NCBI RefSeq assembly: GCF_040436345.1
Contig: NC_133237.1
Span: forward strand, 20,403,749 to 20,467,748
DNA length: 64,000 bases
Direction: 5' to 3'
DNA from: Pagrus major
Lineage: Eukaryota > Chordata > Actinopteri > Spariformes > Sparidae
The notes below the pieces were generated by a model. The model searched no databases, was not told where the DNA came from, and was given only the letters and a program-made list of their open reading frames with translations. The translations under genes and the position numbers were made by a program. Below are positions 1 to 11,200 of this stretch, piece by piece. Numbering within the stretch: the stretch's first letter is position 1; each line of letters opens with the position of its first letter.

Positions 1-1782
1 ACGTGCGTGGTTTCATAGCGCGGCAGGCTGTCGTTACTCTGGGGGACGTGGCAGTAGCACAGCCACCTGGAAGTCAAAAGGAAACACACTGCTACTGTAC
101 AAACTGATGCCAGCATCCAACACAGAAGTCTAAAATGTAAAATCACATTCCTGCTTTCTTCAATAGGAACATATCCACTCACCTGGTGTAGTCCACTTTG
201 TATGCTGTCCCATCGTCCTTCTGGGTGCGCTGCCGGTACTGTGTCGGTGTCTCCAGCTTCCAGTAATTTAGGCACAAGAGGAACATCTTCGACAACTCAA
301 ACATGGTCTGCCTTTCCTTTGGTGCCAGGTGGCTGAACTTATACTGAACAAAGTTCAGAACCCCCTTTGAAAGGAAATGAAACAAAAGATCATGGAAAAA
401 AAGGCAGCAGAAAAAGAGAGCGCAATATAAATGTGTTATTAGACAATGCAGCAGCCAGGCATGAGAAGGATGTCCACCTTCAGAGGCAGACTGTTGTTGC
501 TCTTCCAGCTATTGCTTTACATCAGGATATGACATGTAGATGCCTTTAGTTTCAAGCTAACCTGCTCGATGTTGGGCTTTTCAAAAGGTGGACTTCCAAG
601 AGATCCCTCTACGACTGGCTGGCTCATCTGCAGGATGCATTTCCTCAGCAGCTAAAGGGAAATGGTACAAAAAAAGAGAAATGTTCATTGTTTAATGACG
701 ACACTCACTCCAAGGACGCGTCATTTTTGGTAGGTCTGTTTTTACCGTGTACGTTGACGTGAGATACATGTTTGCTTACCTTGAAAAGGTAGAAGTACAC
801 CTGTTTGGTGTCAGTGTCCTCCTCTTTATGTACAGACATAAAGAGGTTCTCCACATCCACCGCCATCCCCAGCAGCCTGTTAATCTCATCCTCAGACACA
901 TTCTCCAGGTGGGAGACATGATCAGCTGTGGGTAGAAGAAATTAAACATACATTAAGCTAACATTAACAAATAAAAAGGTCAAACAACGTTTATGAAGAA
1001 GTAGTCCCTAGAATATAGCTTTATATGCTACTGGGTGGAGGGCTGGGATGTATATATGGAGGCTGGTTAGTTTGTACCCAGAGCATGTCCACAGCTGCGG
1101 CACGGCTCGCTCAGGCTGGCTGCTTGCTGTTGCAGGTCCATACGTGTGGCTGATGGTGGATTTGGGTTTTTCCATCCATTGCACTTGCATGTGTCAATAG
1201 CCTGGGAATAAGTACAATATACTGAACACCAAATAAAGTGACTTAAACAGTGACCGAGCTGCTGCTTTTATACATCAGTGAATGACTAAACAGTTGACGC
1301 CGAAGCTAGCTGGTACTACATCCATCTTCAAAAAGATTTAATGTGAATAACACAAGTGTCCGAGAGGCAGTCTAGCTAGCTGCCTAGCTAGCTACAAAAG
1401 TTAACACTTACGTTACGTTATTGCGCTATTTGTTTATGTTTTTGTTCGCTCTGCCTTCACTGTGCTACCGTCTGTTGCCCCCCCGTACACTAATGCTAAT
1501 ACTACCGAGGAGTGCTTTGTTGTGGTGAACTTTGGCTAGCTAAGTTAAGCTAGCTACCTTGCATGCGGAGAAGACGCCAAGTTTCTCAAGCTTTTTCGCC
1601 CGTGGGAAAGCTCGCACTTGGGCTTTCTTCTGGCTCGCACGCTGTTGCTGGCTGAGTCCCGGTCTGGCGGGGTCGCTATTCCCTGACCCGGAGCCAGTCG
1701 CGGCGGTACTGGACCCAGCTGACCCAGCAGACTGGGCTTGGAGAAGCCGGGGTTGCAAGGCCTGCGCCGCCGGGTCCGACAT
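1..1782 (-). CDS. kat2a: kat2a (Gcn5) histone acetyltransferase, 5' coding part
   Basis: Encodes the N-terminal part of lysine acetyltransferase 2A (GCN5), the nuclear acetyl-CoA-dependent histone H3 acetyltransferase of SAGA and ATAC. Coding exons, in transcript order: 1558-1782, 1078-1201, 780-925, 562-651, 183-364, and 1-66 (cut by the window edge). All junctions are GT-AG and keep frame. The ATG at 1780-1782 begins [10 protein letters not shown]; an in-frame GTG two codons upstream is not used. Recognisable pieces are [17 protein letters not shown] and [15 protein letters not shown] (exon 1), [10 protein letters not shown] (exon 2), [18 protein letters not shown] (exon 3), then [14 protein letters not shown] and [10 protein letters not shown]. 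These belong to the PCAF_N region. About 277 of roughly 800 or more residues are present; the acetyltransferase and bromodomain lie off the left edge. KAT2B is the alternative, but the N-terminus and the rab5c/kcnh4/hcrt neighbourhood favour KAT2A. Start, frame and splice sites are seen; function is family knowledge. Confidence 0.95.
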
Positions 1783-2789
1783 CTCCACGCTGCTGCTCTC
1801 TTCCTCTGCTCCCGTGTAGCTTGCGTGCTGCCTTCAGGTGCCGCCGCTAAAATTGGATTTAAGAGAACCACCTCAGTTTTCACAAGTGGAAATGATTTTT
1901 TCGATGGGGGTTTCGATGTAAACAGTGGCGTTGAGAGCACACACACACCACACAAAGTAATTGTACCCTCGAAGCATACAGTATTTTATTTTTAAAGCAG
2001 AAATATAACTGCATGATACTTTACTTACTCACTTCAACATCCCAAAATGACGTGACCACCTTTAAATATCTACTTCTATTTCTGGCATCATCAACTTCAC
2101 TTCATTGTCGATATAACTCCACATTCAGGTATCTACACTTCTGCCTAATTTGCACGTTTTATTATAAAAGTCATTACCGGAAGTTATGGTGTGTTTTTTT
2201 CATGTCTGCCTTGATGCTCTTGAAGTTGTTGGTTGTGTTCAGGGCCCTCCAGTGGTCACAGTGCGGAACTGCACCTCTGGCTAAATTTAAAGGTGTTCAG
2301 TGGTAGATGTAGTTTAGGAGGAGTTACTAATGTCATAAAAACGTTTATAATCACGAGGGCTGTACAGGCGTTAGTGTATGTAACCGTGTAATGTAGTCAT
2401 ATAATAGTAAAGTAGGCTACAGATACCTTTGGCCTCAATCATTGCGCCCTCCAGTGGCCACAGTCATCAACTGCAACACAAATAATTGAATCAAACTAGT
2501 GTTAATGCAGACGTGAGACCAAGAAGTCACTTCCGACTGATGCTCTTCAAAATAAAGTGACCTTTTCAAACACCCTGAAAATGAACAATCAAATCTTAAA
2601 ATGACTGCTATGTACTACTTAAAATTAATTAGGGGTATTGGGATATGGGTACACAGATATGGAATAACAGTCAAATGAAATGTGCTGCATTATTTTTGGG
2701 GACCAAAGGTATTCACGAAACACAAAATAAAAATTGAGATGTGTCACAGAATAATCAATCAAGTAAAACACTAAAATATCCCTATATAC

Positions 2790-2848
<59 letters not shown>

Positions 2849-3759
2849 TATACATACATACATACATACATATATATATATATAGAGAGAGAGAGATAGT
2901 TTTGACAGTGGGAATATAGACATCAGTTTATACTGCAGTATTAATAAGTGCATTCATTGATGTGTATAGTTGCATTAATAATGTTAATTAATAATGTTGT
3001 TAATAATGTTAGTTTTGTTATGTAATTGAGCTAAAGTGCAGCCTGACACATATAATGGACAGCGCTTGCTATTAATATGACCTTACTTATCGGTAGACAG
3101 AATAGTACAAACATTGCAGTGTCTCTCTCTTTTTCTTGTAATCTCCAGGAGGCACTTGAACACAACATGCATTGTCTGGGGTGAGGATAATAGGACATAA
3201 GTATTAATAAATCTTATTTACAAATGTTGTATATTTGCAAATCATATTCCCTTCAGCATTTACACACTTGTGCAGTCTAAAAACAATTAGTTATTTTTGT
3301 ATAGATATTTGTATTTTTATAAACTCTGACCTAAGATGGTTTAAATGAAATATTATCAAAAGCAAATATTTCACTGTCAGTTTTCTCTAGTTATGAAATG
3401 ACTGAGTCATTACTATCAGGAAAAGGTGAAATGATTAAACAGGCATACAAAAAGATACCTTCCCCTTGTTTATTGGTAAAATTACATTTTTTTTTTTCTT
3501 ATTTCTCTACCCATGACCCCACCCCTCCCCATGATCCCCCACCTAGCAGCAGCGGCTGCTGTGCAGGTACTGTTGTGCTAGTTGTTGATGCCATAACAGG
3601 ATGACAACGCTGCCGAAAGCAAACCCTCCCTGATATGAACAGTAAAAACAAAGAGAGAAAAGAAAAAGGAAAGGAAGCTGACGATAACATCTCAATTCAC
3701 AAAGATGATGAGACAGAACCAGTGCATTTAATACCATAGATCTTCAGAAAAAAATTAAG

Positions 3760-3795
<36 letters not shown>

Positions 3796-4867
3796 ATCAC
3801 AAAATAATTAAGGTTAACGAAACATCATGTAGAGATTGGGAAGATATTGTTTTGACAATAACTACTGATTGATTATAAACTTGAAAAGTCTGATACAAAT
3901 ACAGCAATGTTGTCAATACACAGTTGTGATTTTGGTCAAGAAAACAAATCTTGCTTTATGTATTTGTAATTGTACACTGATGATTCAAAAACATTACATT
4001 AATGCTAAAATTACTCATGGGTGACAATGTTAATAAAGTACTACTTACTGTATATGGTTTGATAACATAGATGGATGATTGTAAAACCTTAAAGGCTTTA
4101 AAAATCATACTGAACAGCCTGTGTCAAAAGAAGTTGAAGTAATAATAATAGTGATAACAATAACAATGTAATAATTCATTCTACACAGCTCTATCAAGAA
4201 GGAAATCTGTCCATTCCCGTCCTCCTGTTACGAACCTTCTCTCTTCATCTTTTCCAGGAAGCGGACCAGGAACAAGACAGAAAAGTGAAGGACTGCTGCA
4301 TGCACCTGGACTGGAAAGTTTTAACATTGTCATACGACCATGATGGAAATACTTAAGAAATTTATGGTGCGTGGCAAAGCAGGGGGTAGAAGAGAAAGGA
4401 CAGGGCCAATGAGCCTGTTTATATTCCTTCTTGTTGCATTATTTTTTTCCCTATACACAAATACAGAAACAAAGGTGAGCAGGATGGCCCTTTTAAGTGC
4501 CACCGATAATGACTGATCTTTTTTTTTTCCTTCTTCCATGAATGGGATGCGTTTTTTTTCCCCTAAGGTGACGTCAAGTGTCCATCATCAATAGAGAGGT
4601 CATGGATTGGCAAGTCCTCGGGTTAAAACATGATTCTGTAAATAAGCCTGTGGGTTGATTTCTTGGTCTGTTGGTTGGTTCGTCAGTTGGAACCGGGTCT
4701 GGCAGTTTACTGGCCAAACAGTTTATTGGTGCTGTGTTGCTCAGAGGGTAGTTGGTCCGACCGTGGTTTGGTTGACCGATGGGACGTTGTTTGACAGCTG
4801 GCTAATATCTGGTCTGGTTGATCGAAGCTGTAGATTGGTTGGGTCAGCTGACTTGTTGTTGTGTTAG
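1783..4867. other. kat2a 5' flank and rab5c 3' flank
   Basis: No gene seen. The part next to 1783 is the kat2a 5' UTR and promoter; the part next to 4868 is rab5c 3' UTR, and an AATAAA at 3469-3474 is one possible end. It holds a TA/TACA microsatellite (2783-2896), a poly(A) run (3763-3791) and two related CTCF-like motifs (2243-2255 and 2444-2457). Confidence 0.6.
2783..2896. repeat. TA/TACA microsatellite
   Basis: Compound tract of TA, TATATACA and TACA units ending in GAGAGAGAGA. Its open frames (Tyr/Ile repeats) are not genes. Confidence 0.95.
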
Positions 4868-7800
4868 TTAGTTCCCGCCCCCACAGCACTGGCCACTTCT
4901 GCCCTGTGGTGCAGCTTCCTGCAGGTCCACTCCACCTCTGGCCCGTCCACCAGTGCCCGCTCCACCCTGAGGCTCGTTCTTGGGAAGCTTCTTGGCTGTT
5001 TTGGATCAGAAGAACAATTTATTACTTTCTGCACTGTGGTAACAAATGACTCATTTGAGTGTTGTTTATTCTGACAATTTTTTTAGCACCGTTTTGTCAA
5101 TAAAAGATTAGAAAGTAGAGCCCGACCATTACTGGATTGGCTGATATATCGGTGATGCTCCATTTGAAAATAATGACAACTATTTTATTTAGAGCCAGAG
5201 GTGGCGGCAACAAAAGTCTAGTTTACATAACAGTTAATGTGTCCTTGTGAGTTTTAAGGGGCACTTACCTATAGCCATAAAAATCTCATTGACATTCATA
5301 GCAGTCTTGGCCGAAGTCTCCATGAACAGCAAACTGTTGTCATCTGCATATGCTTGTGCTTCCTGTAGAAACAAAAGAGCAACAGGCAAACTGACAGCTT
5401 GTTCTAATTTAATTAATAATTTTCTGACTGTTAAAATCTTCTCTTTACCTGGAAATCTACAGCTCTCTTGTTGGCCAGATCCGCTTTGTTTCCTGCCAGT
5501 GCAATAACAATGTTCGGGCTGGCCTGTCGCTGCAGCTCCTTCACCCAGTTCTTTGCACGTGTGAATGTATCCTTTAAAAAAAACAAAAACATAATCATGA
5601 GACACAGTGCTTTTAAACTTTAAATCCCTGATCCAGGTTTTACATGGCAGAGGAGCAAAGGTCTGTAGCTGTCTCTTGAAGTAAACAATCATCAACCCAA
5701 GCTGGGAGACGAGGGACAAATGACACAAGACTTTCAACTGTCTTTGACTTCCTGTGTCTGTCAACGCTAACTTACTGTGTTGGTGATGTCGTAGACCACA
5801 ATGGCAGCCTGGGCTCCCCTGTAGTACATGGGTGCTAAGCTGTGATACCGTTCCTGTCCTGCAGTGTCCCAGATCTCAAACTTGACTGTTGTATCATCCA
5901 AACATACTGTCTGTGTGAGGAAGGCAGCTGGAAAGAGAATAAAATCAGAGAATTACACTTGTGTTCGCAGGACTCATGACTGAGGCTTCTAAATGCAGTG
6001 ATTAAGATTATAAAAAGACAAAAAAGGAAGATTTCAAATTTAATTCAGGGAGGTATGGTGCTATATTAACCACATGGGCAAGAAAGTCCAGCACGAGTGC
6101 AGGTGGAAATACACAAAACATTAAAGAAATATCAGGTTTACAGTAACAACATAAAGAGGAGGCTCAATAGCACACAACTCGCTTACTCAGCCGACTGTCA
6201 CATGACAGAGGAAACTGAGCACATACTTTAAAGCTTTGTAATCTTTGACCAGGCGTGCAGCTGACCACAAGTTCAGTAGAAATGAAAACATGCTGACTCG
6301 TTTTGAGGCTTCTGTGAGTGTAAGCACTGAACATCCTGTCTGTTCATCCTAAAGCCACATTACTCAGAAGATTTAGGAAACATGGAAGTGTTGGTGAAAC
6401 ATGCAACAAAAAAGAAGTGACAGAAAATGTAAAGCTGGTGCTAGTTAATATATTAATGTAGTTAATGTCTCAGTTTACCAGATCAAGTCTACTAGCAGAG
6501 CTGGAATTACAAGTAGAAGTGATAGAAAATTAAATAAAATAACTGTTTTGATAATCGATTAATAGTTTCAGTAATTTTTCTAGTAAAAATGCCAAACATA
6601 TACTAGTTCTGGCTCTTCCACTGTGATCATTGGCCAATGTGAATTTCTCATCTTGCCAGCCTTATTTTCTTATAAATTCAGTCACTATCTACTCTCCCTC
6701 ATGCTGATGGAAAGTTGGGTGAAGTTTTATAGCCCACAAAACATTTCAAACAGCTGAAGTAGAATTGATTTAAAAAACACTAAAACAACTGAGAAATAAA
6801 ATAAAAAGGCTCCATAAAGTCTCAGGAAGCCAAGAACCCAAGTTGATTTGAAGAGACAATATTTACACTCCGGACGTGTGTTGAGCTTGTGAACCCACTT
6901 CAGACGGGGAGCAGTTAAGACTTGGATTGACTCGTTGAGGTTGAGCAATGTCGTTGTGCTGCGAAGCTCCAGAGATGATTTTAAGTCATCAGCATGGGGG
7001 GGTGAGCAGGTAATGAGTGGCATTTCATTTTTGGGTGAACTTATCCTGCTAATAAGCTTTGGTAAGCCGGTGGGAAAGATGTGAGCGAAGTTAATGAAAT
7101 AATGAACAACAGGTTCAGTGACTTCTCAGAAGTCAGCCGCTCCAGTGGAAACATGTCACTGTTGTCTTTCGATCTGGACTGAAGATTTGCACCTGACATC
7201 ACAGTTAAAAGTTGACTTCTGTGGCCCTCAGGCTGTAGTTACAGTCATGTAGAGCCAACACATTTAAGCACACCACTTTGCAAAAATATCATAGTTACAG
7301 ACAGTATCATATTCTTCTTTTAAAATGACTCTTTGATCAGCTTCACTGATCTACAAGAGGTCCAGGAAACCCCCCATTGTTGTCTCAATTCCTTCCTGTT
7401 TCAAATAACTGTACTCCTCTGCTGCCAAAGAGCGAGAGACGGAACAAACTATTTTCTGCCCTTTATCGCCAGAAAATCTCAAGATATGTACGGAATACGT
7501 TTCTGCAAAATCAAACTACATGTCTGCCATGTGTGAAGAGCTAGGTGGCTCATGGGAGAGTCAGCTGATCAGCTGCAGAGAACTGGTTCTGCCAGCCCTC
7601 CTCCTGTACAGGCTCTGACATCAGAAAAGATTAAGACCTACAACCAAGCAGTTCTTCTGTACTGGCAAGGACATGTTTTCTTCTGCTTCAGCATTCCTGT
7701 TATGTCCACTGACATGTAAAAGTTTTAGAGTGAGTACAAGATAACAAAAACATAAAGATTATCTACAGCTGAATTATGCATGGGTTGGAAACTTATTTAT

Positions 7801-8071
7801 TATGTCTTCTTAAATATCATGTATAAATTGTATAGAATGACTCCTCTGAGCTGAAGAGATGTACAGCTGTGAAGCAGTTAAACATGACGGACAGCCAAGC
7901 CTCACCTCCGATGGTGCTCTCCTGGTACTCGTGGAACTGGCCTTTGACAAAGCGCAGCACCAAGCTGGACTTCCCCACCGCCGATTCCCCCAACAGCACC
8001 AGCTTGAACTGGCAGATCTTGTTGCTCGCTGCTGTGCCGTTGGTCCGTGCTGGTCCGCCTCGCCCTGCCAT
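4868..8071 (-). CDS. rab5c: rab5c, early-endosome Rab GTPase
   Basis: Complete coding region of a Rab5 small GTPase, which controls clathrin-vesicle to early-endosome fusion at the cytosolic face of endosomes. Coding exons: 7906-8071, 5776-5927, 5449-5571, 5269-5362, 4868-4995, giving 663 nt and 220 residues. Start ATG is at 8069-8071 ([10 protein letters not shown]); stop TAA is at 4868-4870. All GTPase motifs are intact: P-loop GESAVGKS (about 28-35), WDTAGQE (75-81) with the catalytic Gln at 80, NKAD (134-137) and SAK (164-166). The C-terminus has the double prenylation cysteine in QCCGGGN. The N-terminal 15-20 residues and hypervariable tail match RAB5C better than RAB5A/B, and kat2a/kcnh4 flank it as RAB5C is flanked in human. 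The mammalian HSPB9 gene that sits between KAT2A and RAB5C was not found. Confidence 0.95.
5116..5165. repeat. Fragment of a dispersed GATATATCGG-type repeat
   Basis: AGAGCCCGACC with nearby GGCTGATATATCGGTGA is typical of a common teleost dispersed element. Only a short piece remains, just 5' of the rab5c terminal exon on the transcribed strand. Confidence 0.4.
5928..7905. other. rab5c intron after the P-loop exon
   Basis: A 2-kb intron. A piece near 6533-6660 (TTTTGATAATCGATTAATAG and following) resembles a dispersed fish repeat of the GGGCTGCAAC family. Nothing else is recognised. Confidence 0.5.
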
Positions 8072-8247
8072 GGCGCAGTGTTGAAGACTGGGAGCAAGCC
8101 GGGTGAAGAGGGAGGAAGTCTGGTTGAATTTAGGCTTGGGTTTGGCGCAGGGGCTTGCGAGGGCTGGGTGAGGCTGAGCTAGACAGGGGTATGTTCAGTT
8201 CAGGCAGGTAGATGAGCCAGAGGAAGAGGAGACCTCACCAGTGGGAG
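8072..8247 (-). other. rab5c: rab5c 5' UTR portion of the start-codon exon
   Basis: Directly upstream of the rab5c ATG the minus strand runs without a clear promoter to a good 3' splice site (TGGTGTTTTCCAG, exon beginning at 8247). I infer that the start-codon exon carries about 176 nt of 5' UTR and is spliced to a distant non-coding exon. The splice site is seen; its use is inferred. Confidence 0.5.
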
Positions 8248-11200
8248 CTGGAAAACACCACACAATTAGTAAAATATAGTTTAACTGTAAAATATATCAA
8301 CAGTAGCTAAGTTTACATTGTTGTTGACATAAAAACCTGCATCACACTGGGACTGGGCCTCCAGATAAGATCTGTTATTTAACCATGTTTAGTATAAACA
8401 GTGCTGTCTTATTTGAAGCTGGGTGCTCTGTCATGCTCCCACAGGCTGTCTTAACAGTGTGTGTTTTTACATCACTGTACACCACCCTAGCTTTACTTCA
8501 GTATTTTAAAATAAGATAAAGACATTAAACAAATGTACAACTACGTTTGAAGAATTTAGATATATATATGAATATACATAAACCGTACAAATTGTGCATG
8601 TTCGGCACATCTCTTCCTGTGAGTCATCTCTTAACAGATGTCTGCTGCTGTTTTTACATGGCGTTAAGTTGTCTGCTGCAGTTTCCACGATGCTGCACCA
8701 AACCCTGCTAATGTACTAAAAATAAACCATTAACATTAATCAGCAAGTCACACAGTAATTATCTTTAACACTGCAACGTCCAGTCACCGTATTTCGCTGA
8801 GGCATTAATAAAATGTAAGCTATGTTTCTGACTCATTCTTGTTGCGGTACTTTATAATCTGAGAGGCTGCCTTACGAAAAAAACTTTTACAAATAGTTCA
8901 TCCAGCCTGATTTGGCACAAAAAAAGCTTCACAACTTCTCTTGATAAGACAAAAATAAGCCAACGGTTTTTTTCTCTTTACTCAGGCCTGCTTTGCGTAT
9001 CTGAAACCTTGCCTAATCTTTTTTTCAGTTGGGTGATACACATGAGGTCAGCCAGCTTCTGCTTGGTCAAAAGACAGGAAACACAACTCAGCTCAAAGCA
9101 GGAAGTTAAGATTGCAGAACACATTTTTACTGCTGAGCACATTAAAAGTTGGGATAGCCTGAGCTTTGTTTCTGAAAAAGAGTAAGAGGTTTGACTGTTC
9201 CTGAGTGAGAAGGGAAACGTCAGGACTGGATTAAATAGTCTATAGGGTTTGGTTATGCTGTGCTTCTTCTCGGCTCGATACTGAGCTGGGTTTAAGCTTC
9301 AGCATGTGACAACAGGTCACGGCTCCGTCCATAAAATATTCAGAACTGGCATGTTTCATTTGACAGTGTACCAACCATGCAGCATGCAGCTAATTTCTGC
9401 TGTGCAGGTTTATCTCTACCATCATGTGTTGTAGCATTAGTTTAATTTTAGACATTGCAGAGCGTCATAGGACCTAAAAACATACCCGCACCTTTACAGT
9501 TTTCCCCCTTTATTCAATCTTAAAAATAAGTCTGCTTACTAAACACAGTGGCATTGCATGGTTTATGATTAAAGAAATAGTCTCTAACTTCAATATGTTA
9601 CCAAATGTGTTTACTTTCAATATGGATTTTAAAAAGGGTGCACGGAAGTACACTTGTATCCACCTGCAGCAGACATCTCTGCAGTGCACTAAAAGGTCTA
9701 ACAGGCAGACAAACACCATCACAAGGCGTGAAAGAGCAGTGGGAGTCCTTCACAGCGGTAGCAGAGTTGGAGAACGAATAAAGGCACTCTGTTCACTGGG
9801 TCAAAGTCGGTCTGTACTCATTTGATTGCAAGCCGCAGAGCTGAGCTCTCACCTGTTCACATTCCTCACGACAGGAAGCAAAGAGAGGGAGGGGGCACGC
9901 CGACTAGCAAGCGCCTCAAATCTAGCCCAATTGCAGAGGAATGTTTTATTGTAGACAAAATATATTAAATCACTGAAAGCATGTTTCAGTGATCCTGCGG
10001 GACACACTGCGTTATCTTTTACTGAAAAGTAAGTCTTCATCGCATATGGACAATTTTAGAAACTGTACATTTGTCTGGGCACAGAACCACAGATTCAAAA
10101 GGTTTGGATAAGAGAGGTGGTGGGTAGTGTAGACTTATTTCAAGAACAGGCCTCACTGGTACTCTATATTTCAATTTTAGTCAAAACAAAACCACTTTGC
10201 TGCAGCGATTCACAGGAGGAATACAGCGAAGGAAGGTTCAAAGGCCTAAAGAGTACAAAGTGTGTCCTTGGCTGAAGTTTTTGCTAGCAACAGATACTGC
10301 AGGATACAACTATTAGGAAAAAACAATTACTGCATCAGTTCTACACACACTGACCGTATACACTGACTGTATACGATGTCAAAAGGTAGACGCGGTCCTC
10401 TAGCTTGCAATCAGAGGCTCTTTGTTGTACAGAGACAGACCTGCGCACATCTTAAGCAGCCTGCGACGAATGCTTTGATGGCATCCCTAATGGGCTCTGA
10501 AGACCTCCACAGGGAAGTGGGTCAGAGAGAGAGAGACAGTGGGACATGGGTCAGAGAAAAGGCAGGAAGAAGGAGCAAACTAGGAGGAGAGCCTGTGAAA
10601 TATTCATCATGGCCTCCCCTACGCTCTGCTGCCAGATATCCAAGCACTTAGCAGAGACTGCAGTGCATTGATCTCTTAAATGTTGGGATGTGCAAATTAA
10701 ATACCTGTATGGATGAGAGCTGATATATAATATTCCAATGAATACTTGTGGTTCATTCTATGAAAGCTCCCACAGTCATTTAGTCCCTTCCTCTGTGTTG
10801 TGTTGTCGCATGTAGCAAAAACAAAGAATGAGAGGATACGGACGGTGGCATTACTCAGTAATGACAGTAATAAAGTGACGTCATTCTCAGTGACATAAGA
10901 CAGTTCATGGTAAAAAATTCTTTGTACTGCAAACTCCGACAAAATGATTAGATCTGAGTTCCTGTTAAGAACAAGTTCCCAGAATTTTTTAAGACTCCTA
11001 GCTTCGAAGAAAAGGACCATTTTATTATGTATTTTGTACAGTGGCCTTTATGGTATTTTGTGCAGGAGTGTCAAGTCTAACTGTTGTGGCACGAATGTTC
11101 AGACAAAGTTTTGATTCTTCTCTTCATCCGCGGCACAAAAAAGGAAGCCTCATTTTTGCAAAAATGTCATTAAAATTAAAACTACAAATGTGTTTGGTTT

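Noticed and set aside
1554-1955. 133-residue Arg-rich frame overlapping kat2a exon 1
   Set aside because: It is a shadow frame in GC-rich sequence; the kat2a frame is unambiguous.
2625-2953. Tyr/Ile-rich small proteins
   Set aside because: They are translations of the TA/TACA microsatellite.
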